From UBA12567 sp964598425 (GTDB taxonomy: Bacteria; Planctomycetota; Phycisphaerae; Phycisphaerales; SM1A02), in NCBI GenBank assembly GCA_964598425.1, contig CAZRBV010000006.1, positions 1 to 64,000 of the forward strand: a stretch of 64,000 nucleotides of DNA, written 5' to 3'. The notes beneath the pieces are model-generated. The model was not told the DNA's origin. It did no database searches and was given only the letters and a program-made list of their open reading frames with translations. Shown in pieces: positions 15,859 to 24,978 of the stretch. Numbering within the stretch: position 1 is the stretch's first letter; each line of letters begins with the position of its first letter. The translations under genes were made by a program, and so were the position numbers.

Positions 15859-16407
15859 TCAGCATGAGAGTTCGCCCCGGTACTGCACTTGCAGGGCGTT
15901 GTTGAACCAGTTGAGCATGTTGATGTAGCCCACAAGGAAGGTCAATTCTGCGATTTCTGCATCATTGAAGTAGCTTCGAAGGTTGTCGAAGTGACTCTCC
16001 GAAATGCGATTTGAGTCGGCGCGAATCGCTGATGCGTACTCGAGCGCTACTCGCTGGGCAGGCGTGAGCTGGTCAGGTTGTTCGAGAAGGCTTACGGGCT
16101 CTTCAGCCATGCCAAGCGATCGCGCGATATCGATGTGGCTTTGTGTGCAGAATTGGCACGCGTTGCCGATCGACGACTGCAGAATGATGAGCTCTTTGAG
16201 CTCACGTGGGAGTGAACCGCCGGGATAGATGCCGCGCCCCAGCGTCTCCATGGCGTCGAGGATGGGCGGATAGGCGGCCATCGCGCGGACCATGTCGTGC
16301 GGAGCGTCTCCGGCCTCGATCCGTTTCAGTGTCTCGGCGAACGCTGTGTTTGAACCAAGAGTGTCAATGGCGGCGCGGAGTTGTTCGTCGGTCGTGTTGA
16401 TGCGCAT
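15859..16407 (-). CDS. Carboxymuconolactone decarboxylase/AhpD-like protein
   Basis: A 182-residue helical protein of the CMD/AhpD family, often a peroxidase partner or a thiol-disulfide protein. The active-site motif is NACQFCTQSHIDIARSLG, with the CxxC and the downstream His expected for the family. Before it comes PRELKELIILQSSIG, and after it ALEYASAIRA and FLVGYINMLNWFNNAL, both typical. The ATG at 16407 is preferred; eight extra residues would be added by starting at 16431. It sits between the copper efflux operon and the multicopper oxidase, all on minus, with about 90 bases to the operon head, so a role in handling oxidative stress caused by copper is possible but not shown. Confidence 0.82.
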   Translation of the reverse strand: MRINTTDEQLRAAIDTLGSNTAFAETLKRIEAGDAPHDMVRAMAAYPPILDAMETLGRGIYPGGSLPRELKELIILQSSIGNACQFCTQSHIDIARSLGMAEEPVSLLEQPDQLTPAQRVALEYASAIRADSNRISESHFDNLRSYFNDAEIAELTFLVGYINMLNWFNNALQVQYRGELSC

Positions 16408-16477
16408 GAGCCAATGATAGTGAGATGGCAATGGAGGCCTGTCCAGGCGGACCTGTGGCAGGTGCCGGGGCGGTACC

Positions 16478-18058
16478 TTAGTCGCACGATCCCCAGGCCG
16501 AGATCAACTCCAGAACGTCGTTGACATCGGTCAGGTCATCGCCAGTCGTGTCGCCGAAGGGTGAGTCCCAGTTCGACAGCAACTCAAGCATGTCGTTGAC
16601 GTCTACCGCATCGTCGCGGTTCAGGTCGGCCGGGCACGTCGGGGCTACAACATTGAAGTTTCGCATCATGCCCATGTCTTCATGCGGAAGGTTGTGGCAG
16701 TGGTATACGAAGAGCCCTTCGTGCTTGCCCCAGCGAACCAGGAACTTCACGGTTTCGCCTGGCATGATGACGAATGTGTCCTTCCAGCCATCATTGACAT
16801 AGCCATCTTTGACGGTGTCCCAGTTTGCCTGATCGCCGCTCAGGCAGGTCCGGCTCTGGATCTGAAACTGGCGTCCGTGAAAGTGCATCGGGTGAGCAAG
16901 TTGCATTTGACCACTGGTGTTGGTGATCGTGACCTGGTCAACCGTGTCGCCAATGGCCTGTTCATTCGGGGCGGCGTAGTACATTGAGAATAGTCCGCCA
17001 TTGACCGTCCATGCCATCTGCTGCATGCTGATGGCCCAGGTCTTGGCATCGTGGATGTATGCGTCGCTGAGTATCTCGCCAATAGGGCCAAAGGAGGTCG
17101 GCAGAGTCAGCGTCTCTTCTTCCTCGCTGGTAACTTCGAAGCTGGCGACGTCGTGCGATTCTCCCTGTCCTGTGCCTGCGCCGCTGAATGTCAGGGTCTC
17201 AAGCGTGACGATGTCTCCAACACTCTTGTTGCTGAAGTCAGCCCAGAGTTCGACGCGCTCGCCGGGCCCGACGATCACGTAGGGAAGTTCGAGTGGCGAC
17301 TCGAGCATGCCGCCGCCGGTCGCGATGGCGATGATTGGCGTGCCGTCGTCAAAGGCAAGCTTGAAGATTCGAGATTGGCTCCCGTTGAGTACGCGGAGCC
17401 GATGCACGCGCGTTGCAACCTCCATCGTGACATTGGGATTGCCATTGACCAGCAGTGTGCTTCCGAAGAAGCCCATCATGTTGGGCGTGTAGACGAGTTG
17501 GTTGTTTCCGTCGAAGTCGGCATCTTGCAGACACAGGGGTATGTCCTGAGCGCCGCGTGGGAGTTCCAGCGCCTGTTCCTGAGGATCCGACACAATGAAG
17601 TAGCCCGCTAACCCGCGATAGGCTTGTTCGCCGGTCATCATGTCCGGGTGGGGGTGATACCAATATGTACCTGCGCGGTTGCGGACGATGAAGTCGTAGG
17701 TGTAGTCGCCGCCAGCAGGCATGGCGTCCTTGGGGTGCCCATCTGCGGCATCCGGGACGTCCAGGCCGTGCCAGTGCGTGCAGGTTTCGTAGTCGAGCTC
17801 GTTATGGAAGTTGACCGTAACGCGGTCGCCGGTCTGTACCGAAATGGTCGGCGCGAGATAGGAGCCTTCAACTGGTATGACGGATCCTTCGCGGCCGCTT
17901 GCCAGTGTGGCTGTGTATTCCCACGTTACTGTTTCGTTGCCGGGCAGGATTTGTTGCGTGGCTGGTGCTGCGGTCATATCGATGACAATGTGATCGGCAG
18001 CGGCAGGAATGGCGGCTGCGAAGAGAACGCAGGCCGTGGTCAATGTTTGGCTATGCAC
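16478..18058 (-). CDS. Secreted multicopper oxidase with C-terminal dockerin-like repeats
   Basis: A 526-residue laccase/CueO-type oxidase. The GTG at 18058 (preceded by GAGAGG) starts a signal peptide, QTLTTACVLFAAAIPAAA. Copper-site motifs are present: HWHGLD and YHPHPDM in the N-terminal domain, HPMHFHGRQF near residue 390, and YHCHNLPHEDMGMM, which supplies type 1 and trinuclear ligands. The last 50 residues, after CPADLNRDDAVDVNDMLELL, form two dockerin-like calcium repeats and end AWGSCD. The enzyme probably oxidises Cu(I), Fe(II), Mn(II) or phenolics outside the cytoplasm; context with the efflux operon favours cuprous oxidation. The dockerin-like tail is discussed in the findings. The upstream frame to 18094 adds residues before the signal peptide and is not used. 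Confidence 0.88.
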   Translation of the reverse strand: MHSQTLTTACVLFAAAIPAAADHIVIDMTAAPATQQILPGNETVTWEYTATLASGREGSVIPVEGSYLAPTISVQTGDRVTVNFHNELDYETCTHWHGLDVPDAADGHPKDAMPAGGDYTYDFIVRNRAGTYWYHPHPDMMTGEQAYRGLAGYFIVSDPQEQALELPRGAQDIPLCLQDADFDGNNQLVYTPNMMGFFGSTLLVNGNPNVTMEVATRVHRLRVLNGSQSRIFKLAFDDGTPIIAIATGGGMLESPLELPYVIVGPGERVELWADFSNKSVGDIVTLETLTFSGAGTGQGESHDVASFEVTSEEEETLTLPTSFGPIGEILSDAYIHDAKTWAISMQQMAWTVNGGLFSMYYAAPNEQAIGDTVDQVTITNTSGQMQLAHPMHFHGRQFQIQSRTCLSGDQANWDTVKDGYVNDGWKDTFVIMPGETVKFLVRWGKHEGLFVYHCHNLPHEDMGMMRNFNVVAPTCPADLNRDDAVDVNDMLELLSNWDSPFGDTTGDDLTDVNDVLELISAWGSCD

Positions 18059-18169
18059 GTGTATGGATCCTCTCGGGGGCTCTCTCAAAAGCACTGCCTC
18101 GGGTCATCCAAGGCTCCCACAACGCTGAGGGGGCTTCAGATTCGGATCGTTTCATCCTTTTTGAATAAA

Positions 18170-19468
18170 TCAGTCGTAATCGAGTGCTCGGCGGCACTCG
18201 CCGAGCAAGCTGGCACTGTCAGCCTTGATGTCCGTGCCGTGGCGGGCGTGCGCGAAGGACTCAATGATGTCGAGCGCAGCCTCCCGCTGATCATCCCGTG
18301 CTTCGCTCCATGCGAGGCAGAACGCGACGAGTGCCTCGCCCTCAATGCCCACATGGCCGAGGACTCGCTGCTGCGCGGCCGCGTCGGGCTGCGCCCACGT
18401 TGCTGACCAGCAGAGCGGCGGCGCGGTCAGTCCGACTGCAAGTGGAGCGGTGTCGAGCGTCCACTCTACGAACGTGCGCTCGCTATCCCACTCGCCATTG
18501 GTGGTGGCGGGTTTCTCGGCTGCTTCGAGTCGCACCGTCACCTCTCGGCTGGTGAGAATGGAAGAAGTCGCTGCCCAGGCTACGGCGAGTCGAGGATGGC
18601 CATCGACCGCTTTGGCGAAGTCTGCCTTCAGCACTTCGTTGAAGTCTTCTGTGAAGCAGGCAGAGACTGCGTCTTCAAGCTCCTCAAGCTGCTCCATCCA
18701 ATCGCCGCTCATGTTCAGGTCGAGTGCGCGAGCGACGATTCGTTTGGCAAAGCTGTTGATGTCTGCTGCCTGGCTTGCGAGTAATGACGATTCGCCAGCC
18801 GTCAGCCAGCCACGCTGCCACAGAAAAGCGACCACGGCTTCCTGAATGCGGGATTCAAGATAGCCCGACAGGCGGTCGTGTCCCGGTCCACCGCCGGTGA
18901 GGTCTTTGCCTGGGAGCGCCTTGTAGGAGAACAAGAGCGCCCAGCCCAGGACAATGGCGTCGTGCGAATCGGGTACGAGGCGATCGTCAATGAGCCTCAG
19001 GATGCGGGGGAGCATTCGATGCCCCTTCATGCCTTCGCGGAGTTGGCGCTTGATTCGTGAGGCAACCGCGTCGATGCCGTCTTGAATCGCAAGCATGTCG
19101 GCGAGCGCGGTGACATCGCCCCCAAGGCATTCGAGAAAGCACGTTGCTGAGCCAAGTGGCGACTCGTACGTGTTCCAGCTACCCAGGCCGCCGAAGCCAT
19201 CGGGCCAGCCGATGCCGGAGTCAATCCCGTGGAACAGGAGTTTGGTGGGTGGGTGCTGGTCACCTTCACTGCTGGTGTGGTGGGCAGCGTCAGGCTCGGG
19301 TTGTCCATAGGCATCCTTCAAGGCGGTGATTTCGCCTGGCTCGAGGTCGGCATCAACCGTGGTTCGGCGGAGCAATCGATCGCCGTCGTTCTTGATCTCA
19401 ACCAAGTAGTCGATGTGGCATGCGGTCAGTGCTGAGAGCGTCAGGAGTAGTGCGAGCGTACGGATCAT
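18170..19468 (-). CDS. Unrecognised lipoprotein
   Basis: A 432-residue protein with a lipobox leader, IRTLALLLTLSALTAC, so the mature form is anchored by Cys17. I do not recognise a family. The mature part begins with CHIDYLVEIKNDGDRLLRRTT, has a Gly- and Pro-rich segment around residue 85 (GIGWPDGFGGLGSWNTYES), and then long amphipathic helices, e.g. RIKRQLREGMKGHRMLP. A helical C-terminal half with acidic stretches follows. ATG at 19468 is chosen because the leader starts there; frames to 19486 and 19558 add non-leader residues. It is divergent from mutY, 67 bases away. Its location near the secreted oxidase may be chance. Confidence 0.7.
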   Translation of the reverse strand: MIRTLALLLTLSALTACHIDYLVEIKNDGDRLLRRTTVDADLEPGEITALKDAYGQPEPDAAHHTSSEGDQHPPTKLLFHGIDSGIGWPDGFGGLGSWNTYESPLGSATCFLECLGGDVTALADMLAIQDGIDAVASRIKRQLREGMKGHRMLPRILRLIDDRLVPDSHDAIVLGWALLFSYKALPGKDLTGGGPGHDRLSGYLESRIQEAVVAFLWQRGWLTAGESSLLASQAADINSFAKRIVARALDLNMSGDWMEQLEELEDAVSACFTEDFNEVLKADFAKAVDGHPRLAVAWAATSSILTSREVTVRLEAAEKPATTNGEWDSERTFVEWTLDTAPLAVGLTAPPLCWSATWAQPDAAAQQRVLGHVGIEGEALVAFCLAWSEARDDQREAALDIIESFAHARHGTDIKADSASLLGECRRALDYD

Positions 19469-19535
19469 CGGTGTGGCCCCAGTCATGCGTTCAGGAGACG
19501 AGTTCAGATCGCTATCCCAGTAGACTAGCGGCTCG

Positions 19536-20591
19536 ATGGGAAGGTCTGAAAAGCACACGGCGGCAGCGATAGAGCGCTGGTATGGGATTCACGCCAGAGA
19601 TTTGCCGTGGCGCCGGAACCGAACGCCGTGGCGGGCACTCGTAAGTGAGCTCATGCTGCAGCAAACGCAGGTCGTGCGTGTGCTGGACCGGTTTGAACCA
19701 TTTATGGATCGGTTCCCGGATCCTCGTGCGCTGGCCGAAGCGGGTGAGCAGGATGTGCTCGCTAAGTGGCAGGGCTTGGGCTACTACCGGCGAGCCCGCA
19801 GCCTGCACAAGGCCGCGAAGGAGATCATGGAAAAGCATCGTGGCGAGGTGCCGATGTCAGTTGCGTCACTGCGTTCGCTTCCCGGCGTCGGTCGGTATAC
19901 CGCTGGAAGTATCGCGTCGATCGTCGGCGGGCAGCGCGAGCCGATTGTCGATGGCAATGTTGTAAGGATTCTCGCTCGGCTCTATTGCGATGACGCTGCC
20001 GTTGAGGATCGCGCCTTTGTCAAGCGGATGTGGAATCGAGCAGAGGTGTTGGTTGGTTGCTGTGAGAGCCCGGCGCTGCTCAATGAGGGGATGATGGAAC
20101 TTGGTGCGATAATCTGTACTCCAGCAACGCCATCGTGCGCCGAGTGCCCGTTGCTGCGCAGGTGCAGCGCTCGCAGCGAGGGACGCGTGCATGAGATACC
20201 GCGCCCCAAACAGCGTCCGAAGAATGGCGTCATCCACCATCATGCGGTTGTGATCCGTAGGCGTGGAAGACTGCTGGTGGAACGACGGCCCGCAGATGGG
20301 CTCTGGGGAGGACTCTGGCAGGCGCCCGCGATCGAAGGTCGGGTCAGGATGAAAGTCGACGCCATCGTCGAGCGATTGGAGTTCCCGCTGACTCGTGTCG
20401 TGATGGTCGCGAGTTTGACCCGAGAATTGACGCACCGGCTGGTTCATCTGCATGTGCACGCTGGTGAGTTGAAGAAGGGGGCTCGGGTGCCTGCAGGTGA
20501 CACAGTGCGGTGGGTCAATCAGACCGGGCTGGGAGAGATGGCACTCAGCAGCGCGGCGAGGGCCGTGCTCGCAGTACTCGAAGATCAGTGA
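19536..20591 (+). CDS. mutY: A/G-specific adenine glycosylase MutY
   Basis: Removes adenine paired with 8-oxoguanine in base-excision repair. The 351-residue protein has the HhH-GPD core: ELMLQQTQV holds the catalytic Glu, LPGVGRYTAGSIAS is the helix-hairpin-helix, and IVDGNVVRILARL carries the conserved Asp. The [4Fe-4S] ligands follow the standard spacing C-x6-C-x2-C-x5-C (CTPATPSCAECPLLRRC). A C-terminal NUDIX-like domain (about residues 228-345) has GGLWQAP in place and recognises the oxidised base. The length is usual for bacterial MutY. The start ATG is in a short divergent region. No unusual features. Confidence 0.96.
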   Translation: MGRSEKHTAAAIERWYGIHARDLPWRRNRTPWRALVSELMLQQTQVVRVLDRFEPFMDRFPDPRALAEAGEQDVLAKWQGLGYYRRARSLHKAAKEIMEKHRGEVPMSVASLRSLPGVGRYTAGSIASIVGGQREPIVDGNVVRILARLYCDDAAVEDRAFVKRMWNRAEVLVGCCESPALLNEGMMELGAIICTPATPSCAECPLLRRCSARSEGRVHEIPRPKQRPKNGVIHHHAVVIRRRGRLLVERRPADGLWGGLWQAPAIEGRVRMKVDAIVERLEFPLTRVVMVASLTRELTHRLVHLHVHAGELKKGARVPAGDTVRWVNQTGLGEMALSSAARAVLAVLEDQ

Positions 20592-20600
20592 GTAGTCTCG

Positions 20601-21431
20601 TCAAACTTCGCGATCATGCCGCGGTCGGTGTGACACCATGAGATCTCGAACGACCAGCACAATGCCCGCAACAAACGAGACGCAGATCACGACCATGATT
20701 GCCGGATCCAGCGTGAGCCACGGTTCTTCGTAAAGGCCCCACTTTGCGGTGATCTCGACAACGTTCCAGATCACGATGACGGTTGGAATGGCATACCTGA
20801 TCGCAAACCCCATGTCCTTGATTCGCAGAAGCCGGACAAAGAGCCACATCCCGCCAGCGAGGCTCAGGACGAGGCATGCATAGGTAAGCGGATGGAACAC
20901 GCCTACGAGATTCTCGTCGTAGAGGAGAAGCAGCAGGACATAAAAGAACCACAGAATAGAGATCATCTCAAAGGCTGTGCGGGGTCCGTAATTGACAACG
21001 GTGCCGGTCACCGGGGACTTCGCCGTGAGGTGCAACTTTTTTCGCACCCAGATAAACAGATTGCAGCGGATGCTCTCGTGCATCACCATGTAGAGCACGA
21101 GGAGGAGCAGGAAGCTCCAGGTGTGCATCATGATTCGGTACTCGCCGGCAGTGCCGTTGACCTCGCCAACGCCCATGACCGTGGCGGCATAGAGCAGGCC
21201 ATACTCAACGGCGCCGGTCCAGAGCAGCACGCCTGCAAACGCGCCAAGGAAACTCTGCCAAGCCGACGAGCGAGTCCACCGCGTTGCCAGAACGAGTATG
21301 CAGCCAATAAGAACGAGCCCGGTGGCGCCCCATCCGATGTGGCCCTCCAGGTGACGGTTCATGACAACCATCAAAGAGTGCCCGAGCGGCATCATCATGA
21401 ATATCAACAGGAACGCTTTGAAGCCTGTCAC
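20601..21431 (-). CDS. Polytopic membrane protein of unknown function
   Basis: A 276-residue protein with about seven or eight hydrophobic spans, for example FKAFLLIFMMMPLGHSLMVV, GATGLVLIGCILVLATRW, FLLLLVLYMVMHESI, LWFFYVLLLLLYDE and AIMVVICVSFVAGIVLVV. Between spans are short charged loops, with a longer one around IRCNLFIWVRKKLHLTAKSP. No transport or enzyme motif is recognised. The GTG at 21431 follows GGAG by seven bases and begins the first membrane span; the longer frame upstream adds a Pro- and Ser-rich segment that is unlikely to be translated. Its end is ten bases from the mutY stop (convergent). It may be an envelope protein but nothing supports a specific job. Confidence 0.65.
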   Translation of the reverse strand: MTGFKAFLLIFMMMPLGHSLMVVMNRHLEGHIGWGATGLVLIGCILVLATRWTRSSAWQSFLGAFAGVLLWTGAVEYGLLYAATVMGVGEVNGTAGEYRIMMHTWSFLLLLVLYMVMHESIRCNLFIWVRKKLHLTAKSPVTGTVVNYGPRTAFEMISILWFFYVLLLLLYDENLVGVFHPLTYACLVLSLAGGMWLFVRLLRIKDMGFAIRYAIPTVIVIWNVVEITAKWGLYEEPWLTLDPAIMVVICVSFVAGIVLVVRDLMVSHRPRHDREV

Positions 21432-21736
21432 GGGTGGACTCCGATGAGGTGCGGTGGAGCCGCCACTATATTGAGAAGCGGTCGCAATAACAAGGCTGGG
21501 GGGGCGGTGGGATGGTGGACTTCCGGGACAAGTGCTGGTTTCAGGCGATCGGCGGGGTTTCTGGGCCACCACAGGGTGCCCCAAATCCCGCCAGGGCCTG
21601 ATGGTCTGGAAGGCAGCACCGCGAGTAGACGGATCAACTGACCGCGAACCCTTGCGAGATGTAGAGATTGTGGCATCATGGATTCGGTCGCACTGCTGTG
21701 GTGTGGGGACCCACTGAATCTGTCCGAGGAACAAAC

Positions 21737-24700
21737 ATGTTGAGTATCAAACCCGTGTGGCTTGCAGCCTCTGTTGTCTGTGGAATGTCAATGCCCGGAA
21801 TGGCCTCTGCTGTCGCTCCGGTGACCGCGAGTCAGTTGGAGGCGCGAATGGACTTCCGTCAACTCCATCCCTCTGCTTTGTTCATGGAGCGAGACGGCCG
21901 CCTGCACAAAATCATGGACAAGGCGATCGCCGCCGGCACGTCCGCCAAGGCCGCAGCCGCAGCGGCCAAGGACAAGGTGGCGCCCATGCTTGGCGTAGAG
22001 GCGACCTCCTTCATCGAAGTTGGCCCCTTTCCCGGTGGGCAGCATACGGCAGGGTTGATGTATCGGCCCGAGACCGATGACTACAAGTTCACCGGCTACT
22101 ACTGGACTCAGACGGCCGACGGACTGCCCGTGTGGCGATCGCGGCTTAACGCGCTGGTCCGAAACGACACCGGTTTCCCCGTCGTGCAGGTCACGGCCGA
22201 TGTGCGTGACGTAACCGGCTTCAAAGCGCCCACTCGCGTGGTGGCTGATTCCGCGAAGGCGATGGCTGCAGCCGAGAGCATGCTGGGCCCCGGCGCAGCG
22301 ACTGGCGACATTGAGATTGTCGTTTTCGCCGGGGTCGACGATATGGTCATTGCGCCACGCGCTGCCATGGTTTTCGAGGCGACGGTTGGCTCGACGTTCC
22401 ATCCTCGTACCTTTGGCAAGCGGCTCTTTGTTGTAGATCTTGAGTCGGGGGACGTCCTGTATCAGGAAGATCGCATTCTTCATGGGGTGTCGGGCACCGT
22501 GGAGGGCATGAATACCCAGAGCTCGGGCGCTGATGAGTGCGAGGAGGAGGTCCCGATCCCACTTCCGTATGCAACAGTGACAGGCGGGGGCCAGACCGCA
22601 ACGACAGACGGTAAGGGATACTTCGAACTCAATTCAAGCGGCAGTGTGACGATCACATCGAAGCTGGAGGGCATGTATTTCAACGTCAACGAGAACAGTG
22701 GTGATGACTCGACGAGCGAGTCTGCCAGTGATGGTGACTATGTGACCATTCTTCACCATCAAGCCAACACCAACGAGCAGTATCGGGCTCAGATCAACGC
22801 GTACGTTGAGGCAAATGAGGTCCGAGACTTCATCCTGCTTCACGATCCCAGTTATCCCGTGATCCATAATCAGCAAGGCTTCCCCGTGAATACCGGCGTG
22901 AGCGGAACCTGCAACGCGTATTACGACTATTCGTCAATCAACTTCTTCAACGCCGGCGGTGGATGCAACAACACGGCATTCTCGGTAATCGTTCACCATG
23001 AGTATGGTCATCACGCTATTGCTAGTGGTGGTTCAGGCCAGGATGCCTACGGCGAGGGCATGAGCGACGTGCTTGGCGTCCTGTTGACAGGCGATCCGCA
23101 ACTTGCCCGCGGCTTCTATCAGGGCGATTGCGGCAATGGCATACGAAACGCAGACAACAGTCACCAGTATCCGTGCGCGGGCGAGATTCACTATTGTGGC
23201 CAACTCCTGAGCGGTTGTGTCTGGGACGCGCTTGAAATGGTCGAGGCTGCGAATCCGGGCGAAGGTCACGACATCGTGTCCCGCCTTGCGATCAACTCGA
23301 TCAAAGTGCATACCGGCGGCAGCATCGATCCGACCATCACGATGGATTGGCTCGTGCTGGACGACGACGACGGCGATATTGAGAACGGCACGCCGCATTC
23401 GGAGGAGCTGCTCGCGGCATTCGCGCTGCACAACATGGATTCGCTGCCAGAGCCGCTCGACAACGACTTCTGCTCGACCGCCCGCGAGATCACGTGGGGC
23501 AGCTGGGACGTCAACACCATCGGCGCCCTGAGCGACGGCGATGCGTACAGCGATGCCCAGTGCAGTGGTACCTACCTCGGTGAGATGAATGCCGATGTCT
23601 GGTATCACCTCACAGCGTGCGGAACCGGATCGATGTCGGTGAGTACGTGCGACATGGTTACGTTTGACAGCGATCTTGTGATTTATGAGGGGTCTGACTG
23701 TGGTTCGCTCACGCAGATTGGCTGCAACGGTGACGGAGCGAACTGTGGCGGGTATTCCTCATACGCCGAAGTGAGCGTGACCGAAGGCGCGTCGTACTAC
23801 ATTCGCGTTGGCGGATGGGATTCTTCTTCCATGGGCACTGGCGTGCTGATCGTTGACGGTCCTGGTGATCCTTGCGATGAAGCGCCGTCTGTAACGATTG
23901 AGTATCCGGACGGTCGGCCTGACATTGTCGATCCGAATGGCGGTACAACAGTGGCAGTCAGCGTCGCAGATGGAACAGGGAGCCCGGTCTCTGGAACCGA
24001 GGCACTTGTTGCTCGGGTCAATGGTGGAGACTGGATGACTGCGCCGCTGGATGGTGGTGAGGGGGCGTATGCTGCCGTCTTCCCCGCGGTTCCATGTGGT
24101 TCGTCGGTTGACTGGTACATCACGCTTGATACGAGCGATGAAGTAACGGTCACCAGCCCGGGCAATGCCCCCATCGGGTTCTGGTCGGCACGTGCCTATC
24201 AGGATGTCATCGTCGTTATCGAAGATGACTTTGAAACCGATCAGGGCTGGAGTGTGTCTTCGGGCGCGACCGAGGGCAACTGGCAGCGGGCGGTTCCCGC
24301 TCAGGGCGGCGCGCGATGCGACAATCCGAGCGACTATGACGGCTCAGGCATGTGTTATGTAACCGGCAACGGTTCCAGCGAGGACGTTGATGGTGGGACC
24401 ACAATACTGACCAGCCCCGTGCTCGATGCCAGCCTGGGTGGCATGCTGACCTACGCTCGCTGGTACAACAGTGGCTTCAGCTGCAACGGCGCCGATCCGC
24501 AGAACGACGTCTTCGAGGTTGAGTTCTCAATCAACGGCGGTGCGGCGTGGTCTGAGCTGGAGACCGTTGGGCCGGGTGGCGGCGAGGTCAATGGCGGCTG
24601 GTACGAAGTCGCGTTCGACCTTGACTCTGTTGACGGGTTCTCGCCGACCTCGGAGTTCCAACTCCGATTCGTGTGTGGTGACCTCAATGATGGTTCCATC

Positions 24701-24916
24701 ATCGAAGCGGCGGTCGATGCGGTCTCGATCGCGAAGCCTGATTGTGGTGAGCCGTCCTGCGCCGGTGACCTGGACGGCAACGGCATGGTGGATGCAGATG
24801 ACTTGCTCCACGTGATCGGATCGTGGGGCACAGCCGATGGCGATGCCAATGGTGACGGCACGACAAATGCTGACGATCTGCTGCTGCTCATCTCGAACTG
24901 GGGACCGTGCGACTAG
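21737..24916 (+). CDS. Large secreted M36-like metalloprotease with C-terminal dockerin-like repeats
   Basis: A 1059-residue secreted protein. After a signal peptide (LAASVVCGMSMPGMASA) comes a propeptide (about 30-250) with DYKFTGYYWTQTADGLPVW, as in FTP/PepSY-type regions. The catalytic domain holds H421-E422-Y-G-H425 (HHEYGHH) and a likely third zinc ligand E440 in GEGMSD, the pattern of fungalysin (M36) peptidases. A beta-rich domain (about 575-710, SDGDAYSDAQCSG) resembles bacterial pre-peptidase C-terminal (PPC) folds. A jelly-roll-like module (VIEDDFETDQGW) starts near residue 830. The end is two dockerin-like calcium repeats (DLDGNGMVDADDLL, DANGDGTTNADDLL) finishing NWGPCD. GAGGA precedes the ATG at 21737. 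It probably digests external protein; the dockerin-like tail may anchor or sort it. Confidence 0.87.
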   Translation: MLSIKPVWLAASVVCGMSMPGMASAVAPVTASQLEARMDFRQLHPSALFMERDGRLHKIMDKAIAAGTSAKAAAAAAKDKVAPMLGVEATSFIEVGPFPGGQHTAGLMYRPETDDYKFTGYYWTQTADGLPVWRSRLNALVRNDTGFPVVQVTADVRDVTGFKAPTRVVADSAKAMAAAESMLGPGAATGDIEIVVFAGVDDMVIAPRAAMVFEATVGSTFHPRTFGKRLFVVDLESGDVLYQEDRILHGVSGTVEGMNTQSSGADECEEEVPIPLPYATVTGGGQTATTDGKGYFELNSSGSVTITSKLEGMYFNVNENSGDDSTSESASDGDYVTILHHQANTNEQYRAQINAYVEANEVRDFILLHDPSYPVIHNQQGFPVNTGVSGTCNAYYDYSSINFFNAGGGCNNTAFSVIVHHEYGHHAIASGGSGQDAYGEGMSDVLGVLLTGDPQLARGFYQGDCGNGIRNADNSHQYPCAGEIHYCGQLLSGCVWDALEMVEAANPGEGHDIVSRLAINSIKVHTGGSIDPTITMDWLVLDDDDGDIENGTPHSEELLAAFALHNMDSLPEPLDNDFCSTAREITWGSWDVNTIGALSDGDAYSDAQCSGTYLGEMNADVWYHLTACGTGSMSVSTCDMVTFDSDLVIYEGSDCGSLTQIGCNGDGANCGGYSSYAEVSVTEGASYYIRVGGWDSSSMGTGVLIVDGPGDPCDEAPSVTIEYPDGRPDIVDPNGGTTVAVSVADGTGSPVSGTEALVARVNGGDWMTAPLDGGEGAYAAVFPAVPCGSSVDWYITLDTSDEVTVTSPGNAPIGFWSARAYQDVIVVIEDDFETDQGWSVSSGATEGNWQRAVPAQGGARCDNPSDYDGSGMCYVTGNGSSEDVDGGTTILTSPVLDASLGGMLTYARWYNSGFSCNGADPQNDVFEVEFSINGGAAWSELETVGPGGGEVNGGWYEVAFDLDSVDGFSPTSEFQLRFVCGDLNDGSIIEAAVDAVSIAKPDCGEPSCAGDLDGNGMVDADDLLHVIGSWGTADGDANGDGTTNADDLLLLISNWGPCD

Positions 24917-24950
24917 TCTTCTCGGCGTGTCTGTTCTTGATCCCGAAGCG

Positions 24951-24978
24951 CGGGGCCTTCGTACTGGCGAAGGCCCCG
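24951..24978 (+). terminator. Strong stem-loop after the metalloprotease gene
   Basis: CGGGGCCTTCG (24951-24961) and CGAAGGCCCCG (24968-24978) form an 11-bp perfect stem with a six-base loop, starting 34 bases after the stop codon. It is followed by TGTTGCGTTGTG, weakly U-rich. Position and stability support transcription termination of the metalloprotease gene. Confidence 0.8.

Noticed and set aside
16478..24916. Cellulosome interpretation of the dockerin-like tails
   Set aside because: No cohesin or scaffoldin is seen, and the carriers are an oxidase and a protease. The repeats are better described as dockerin-like C-terminal modules of planctomycetes.
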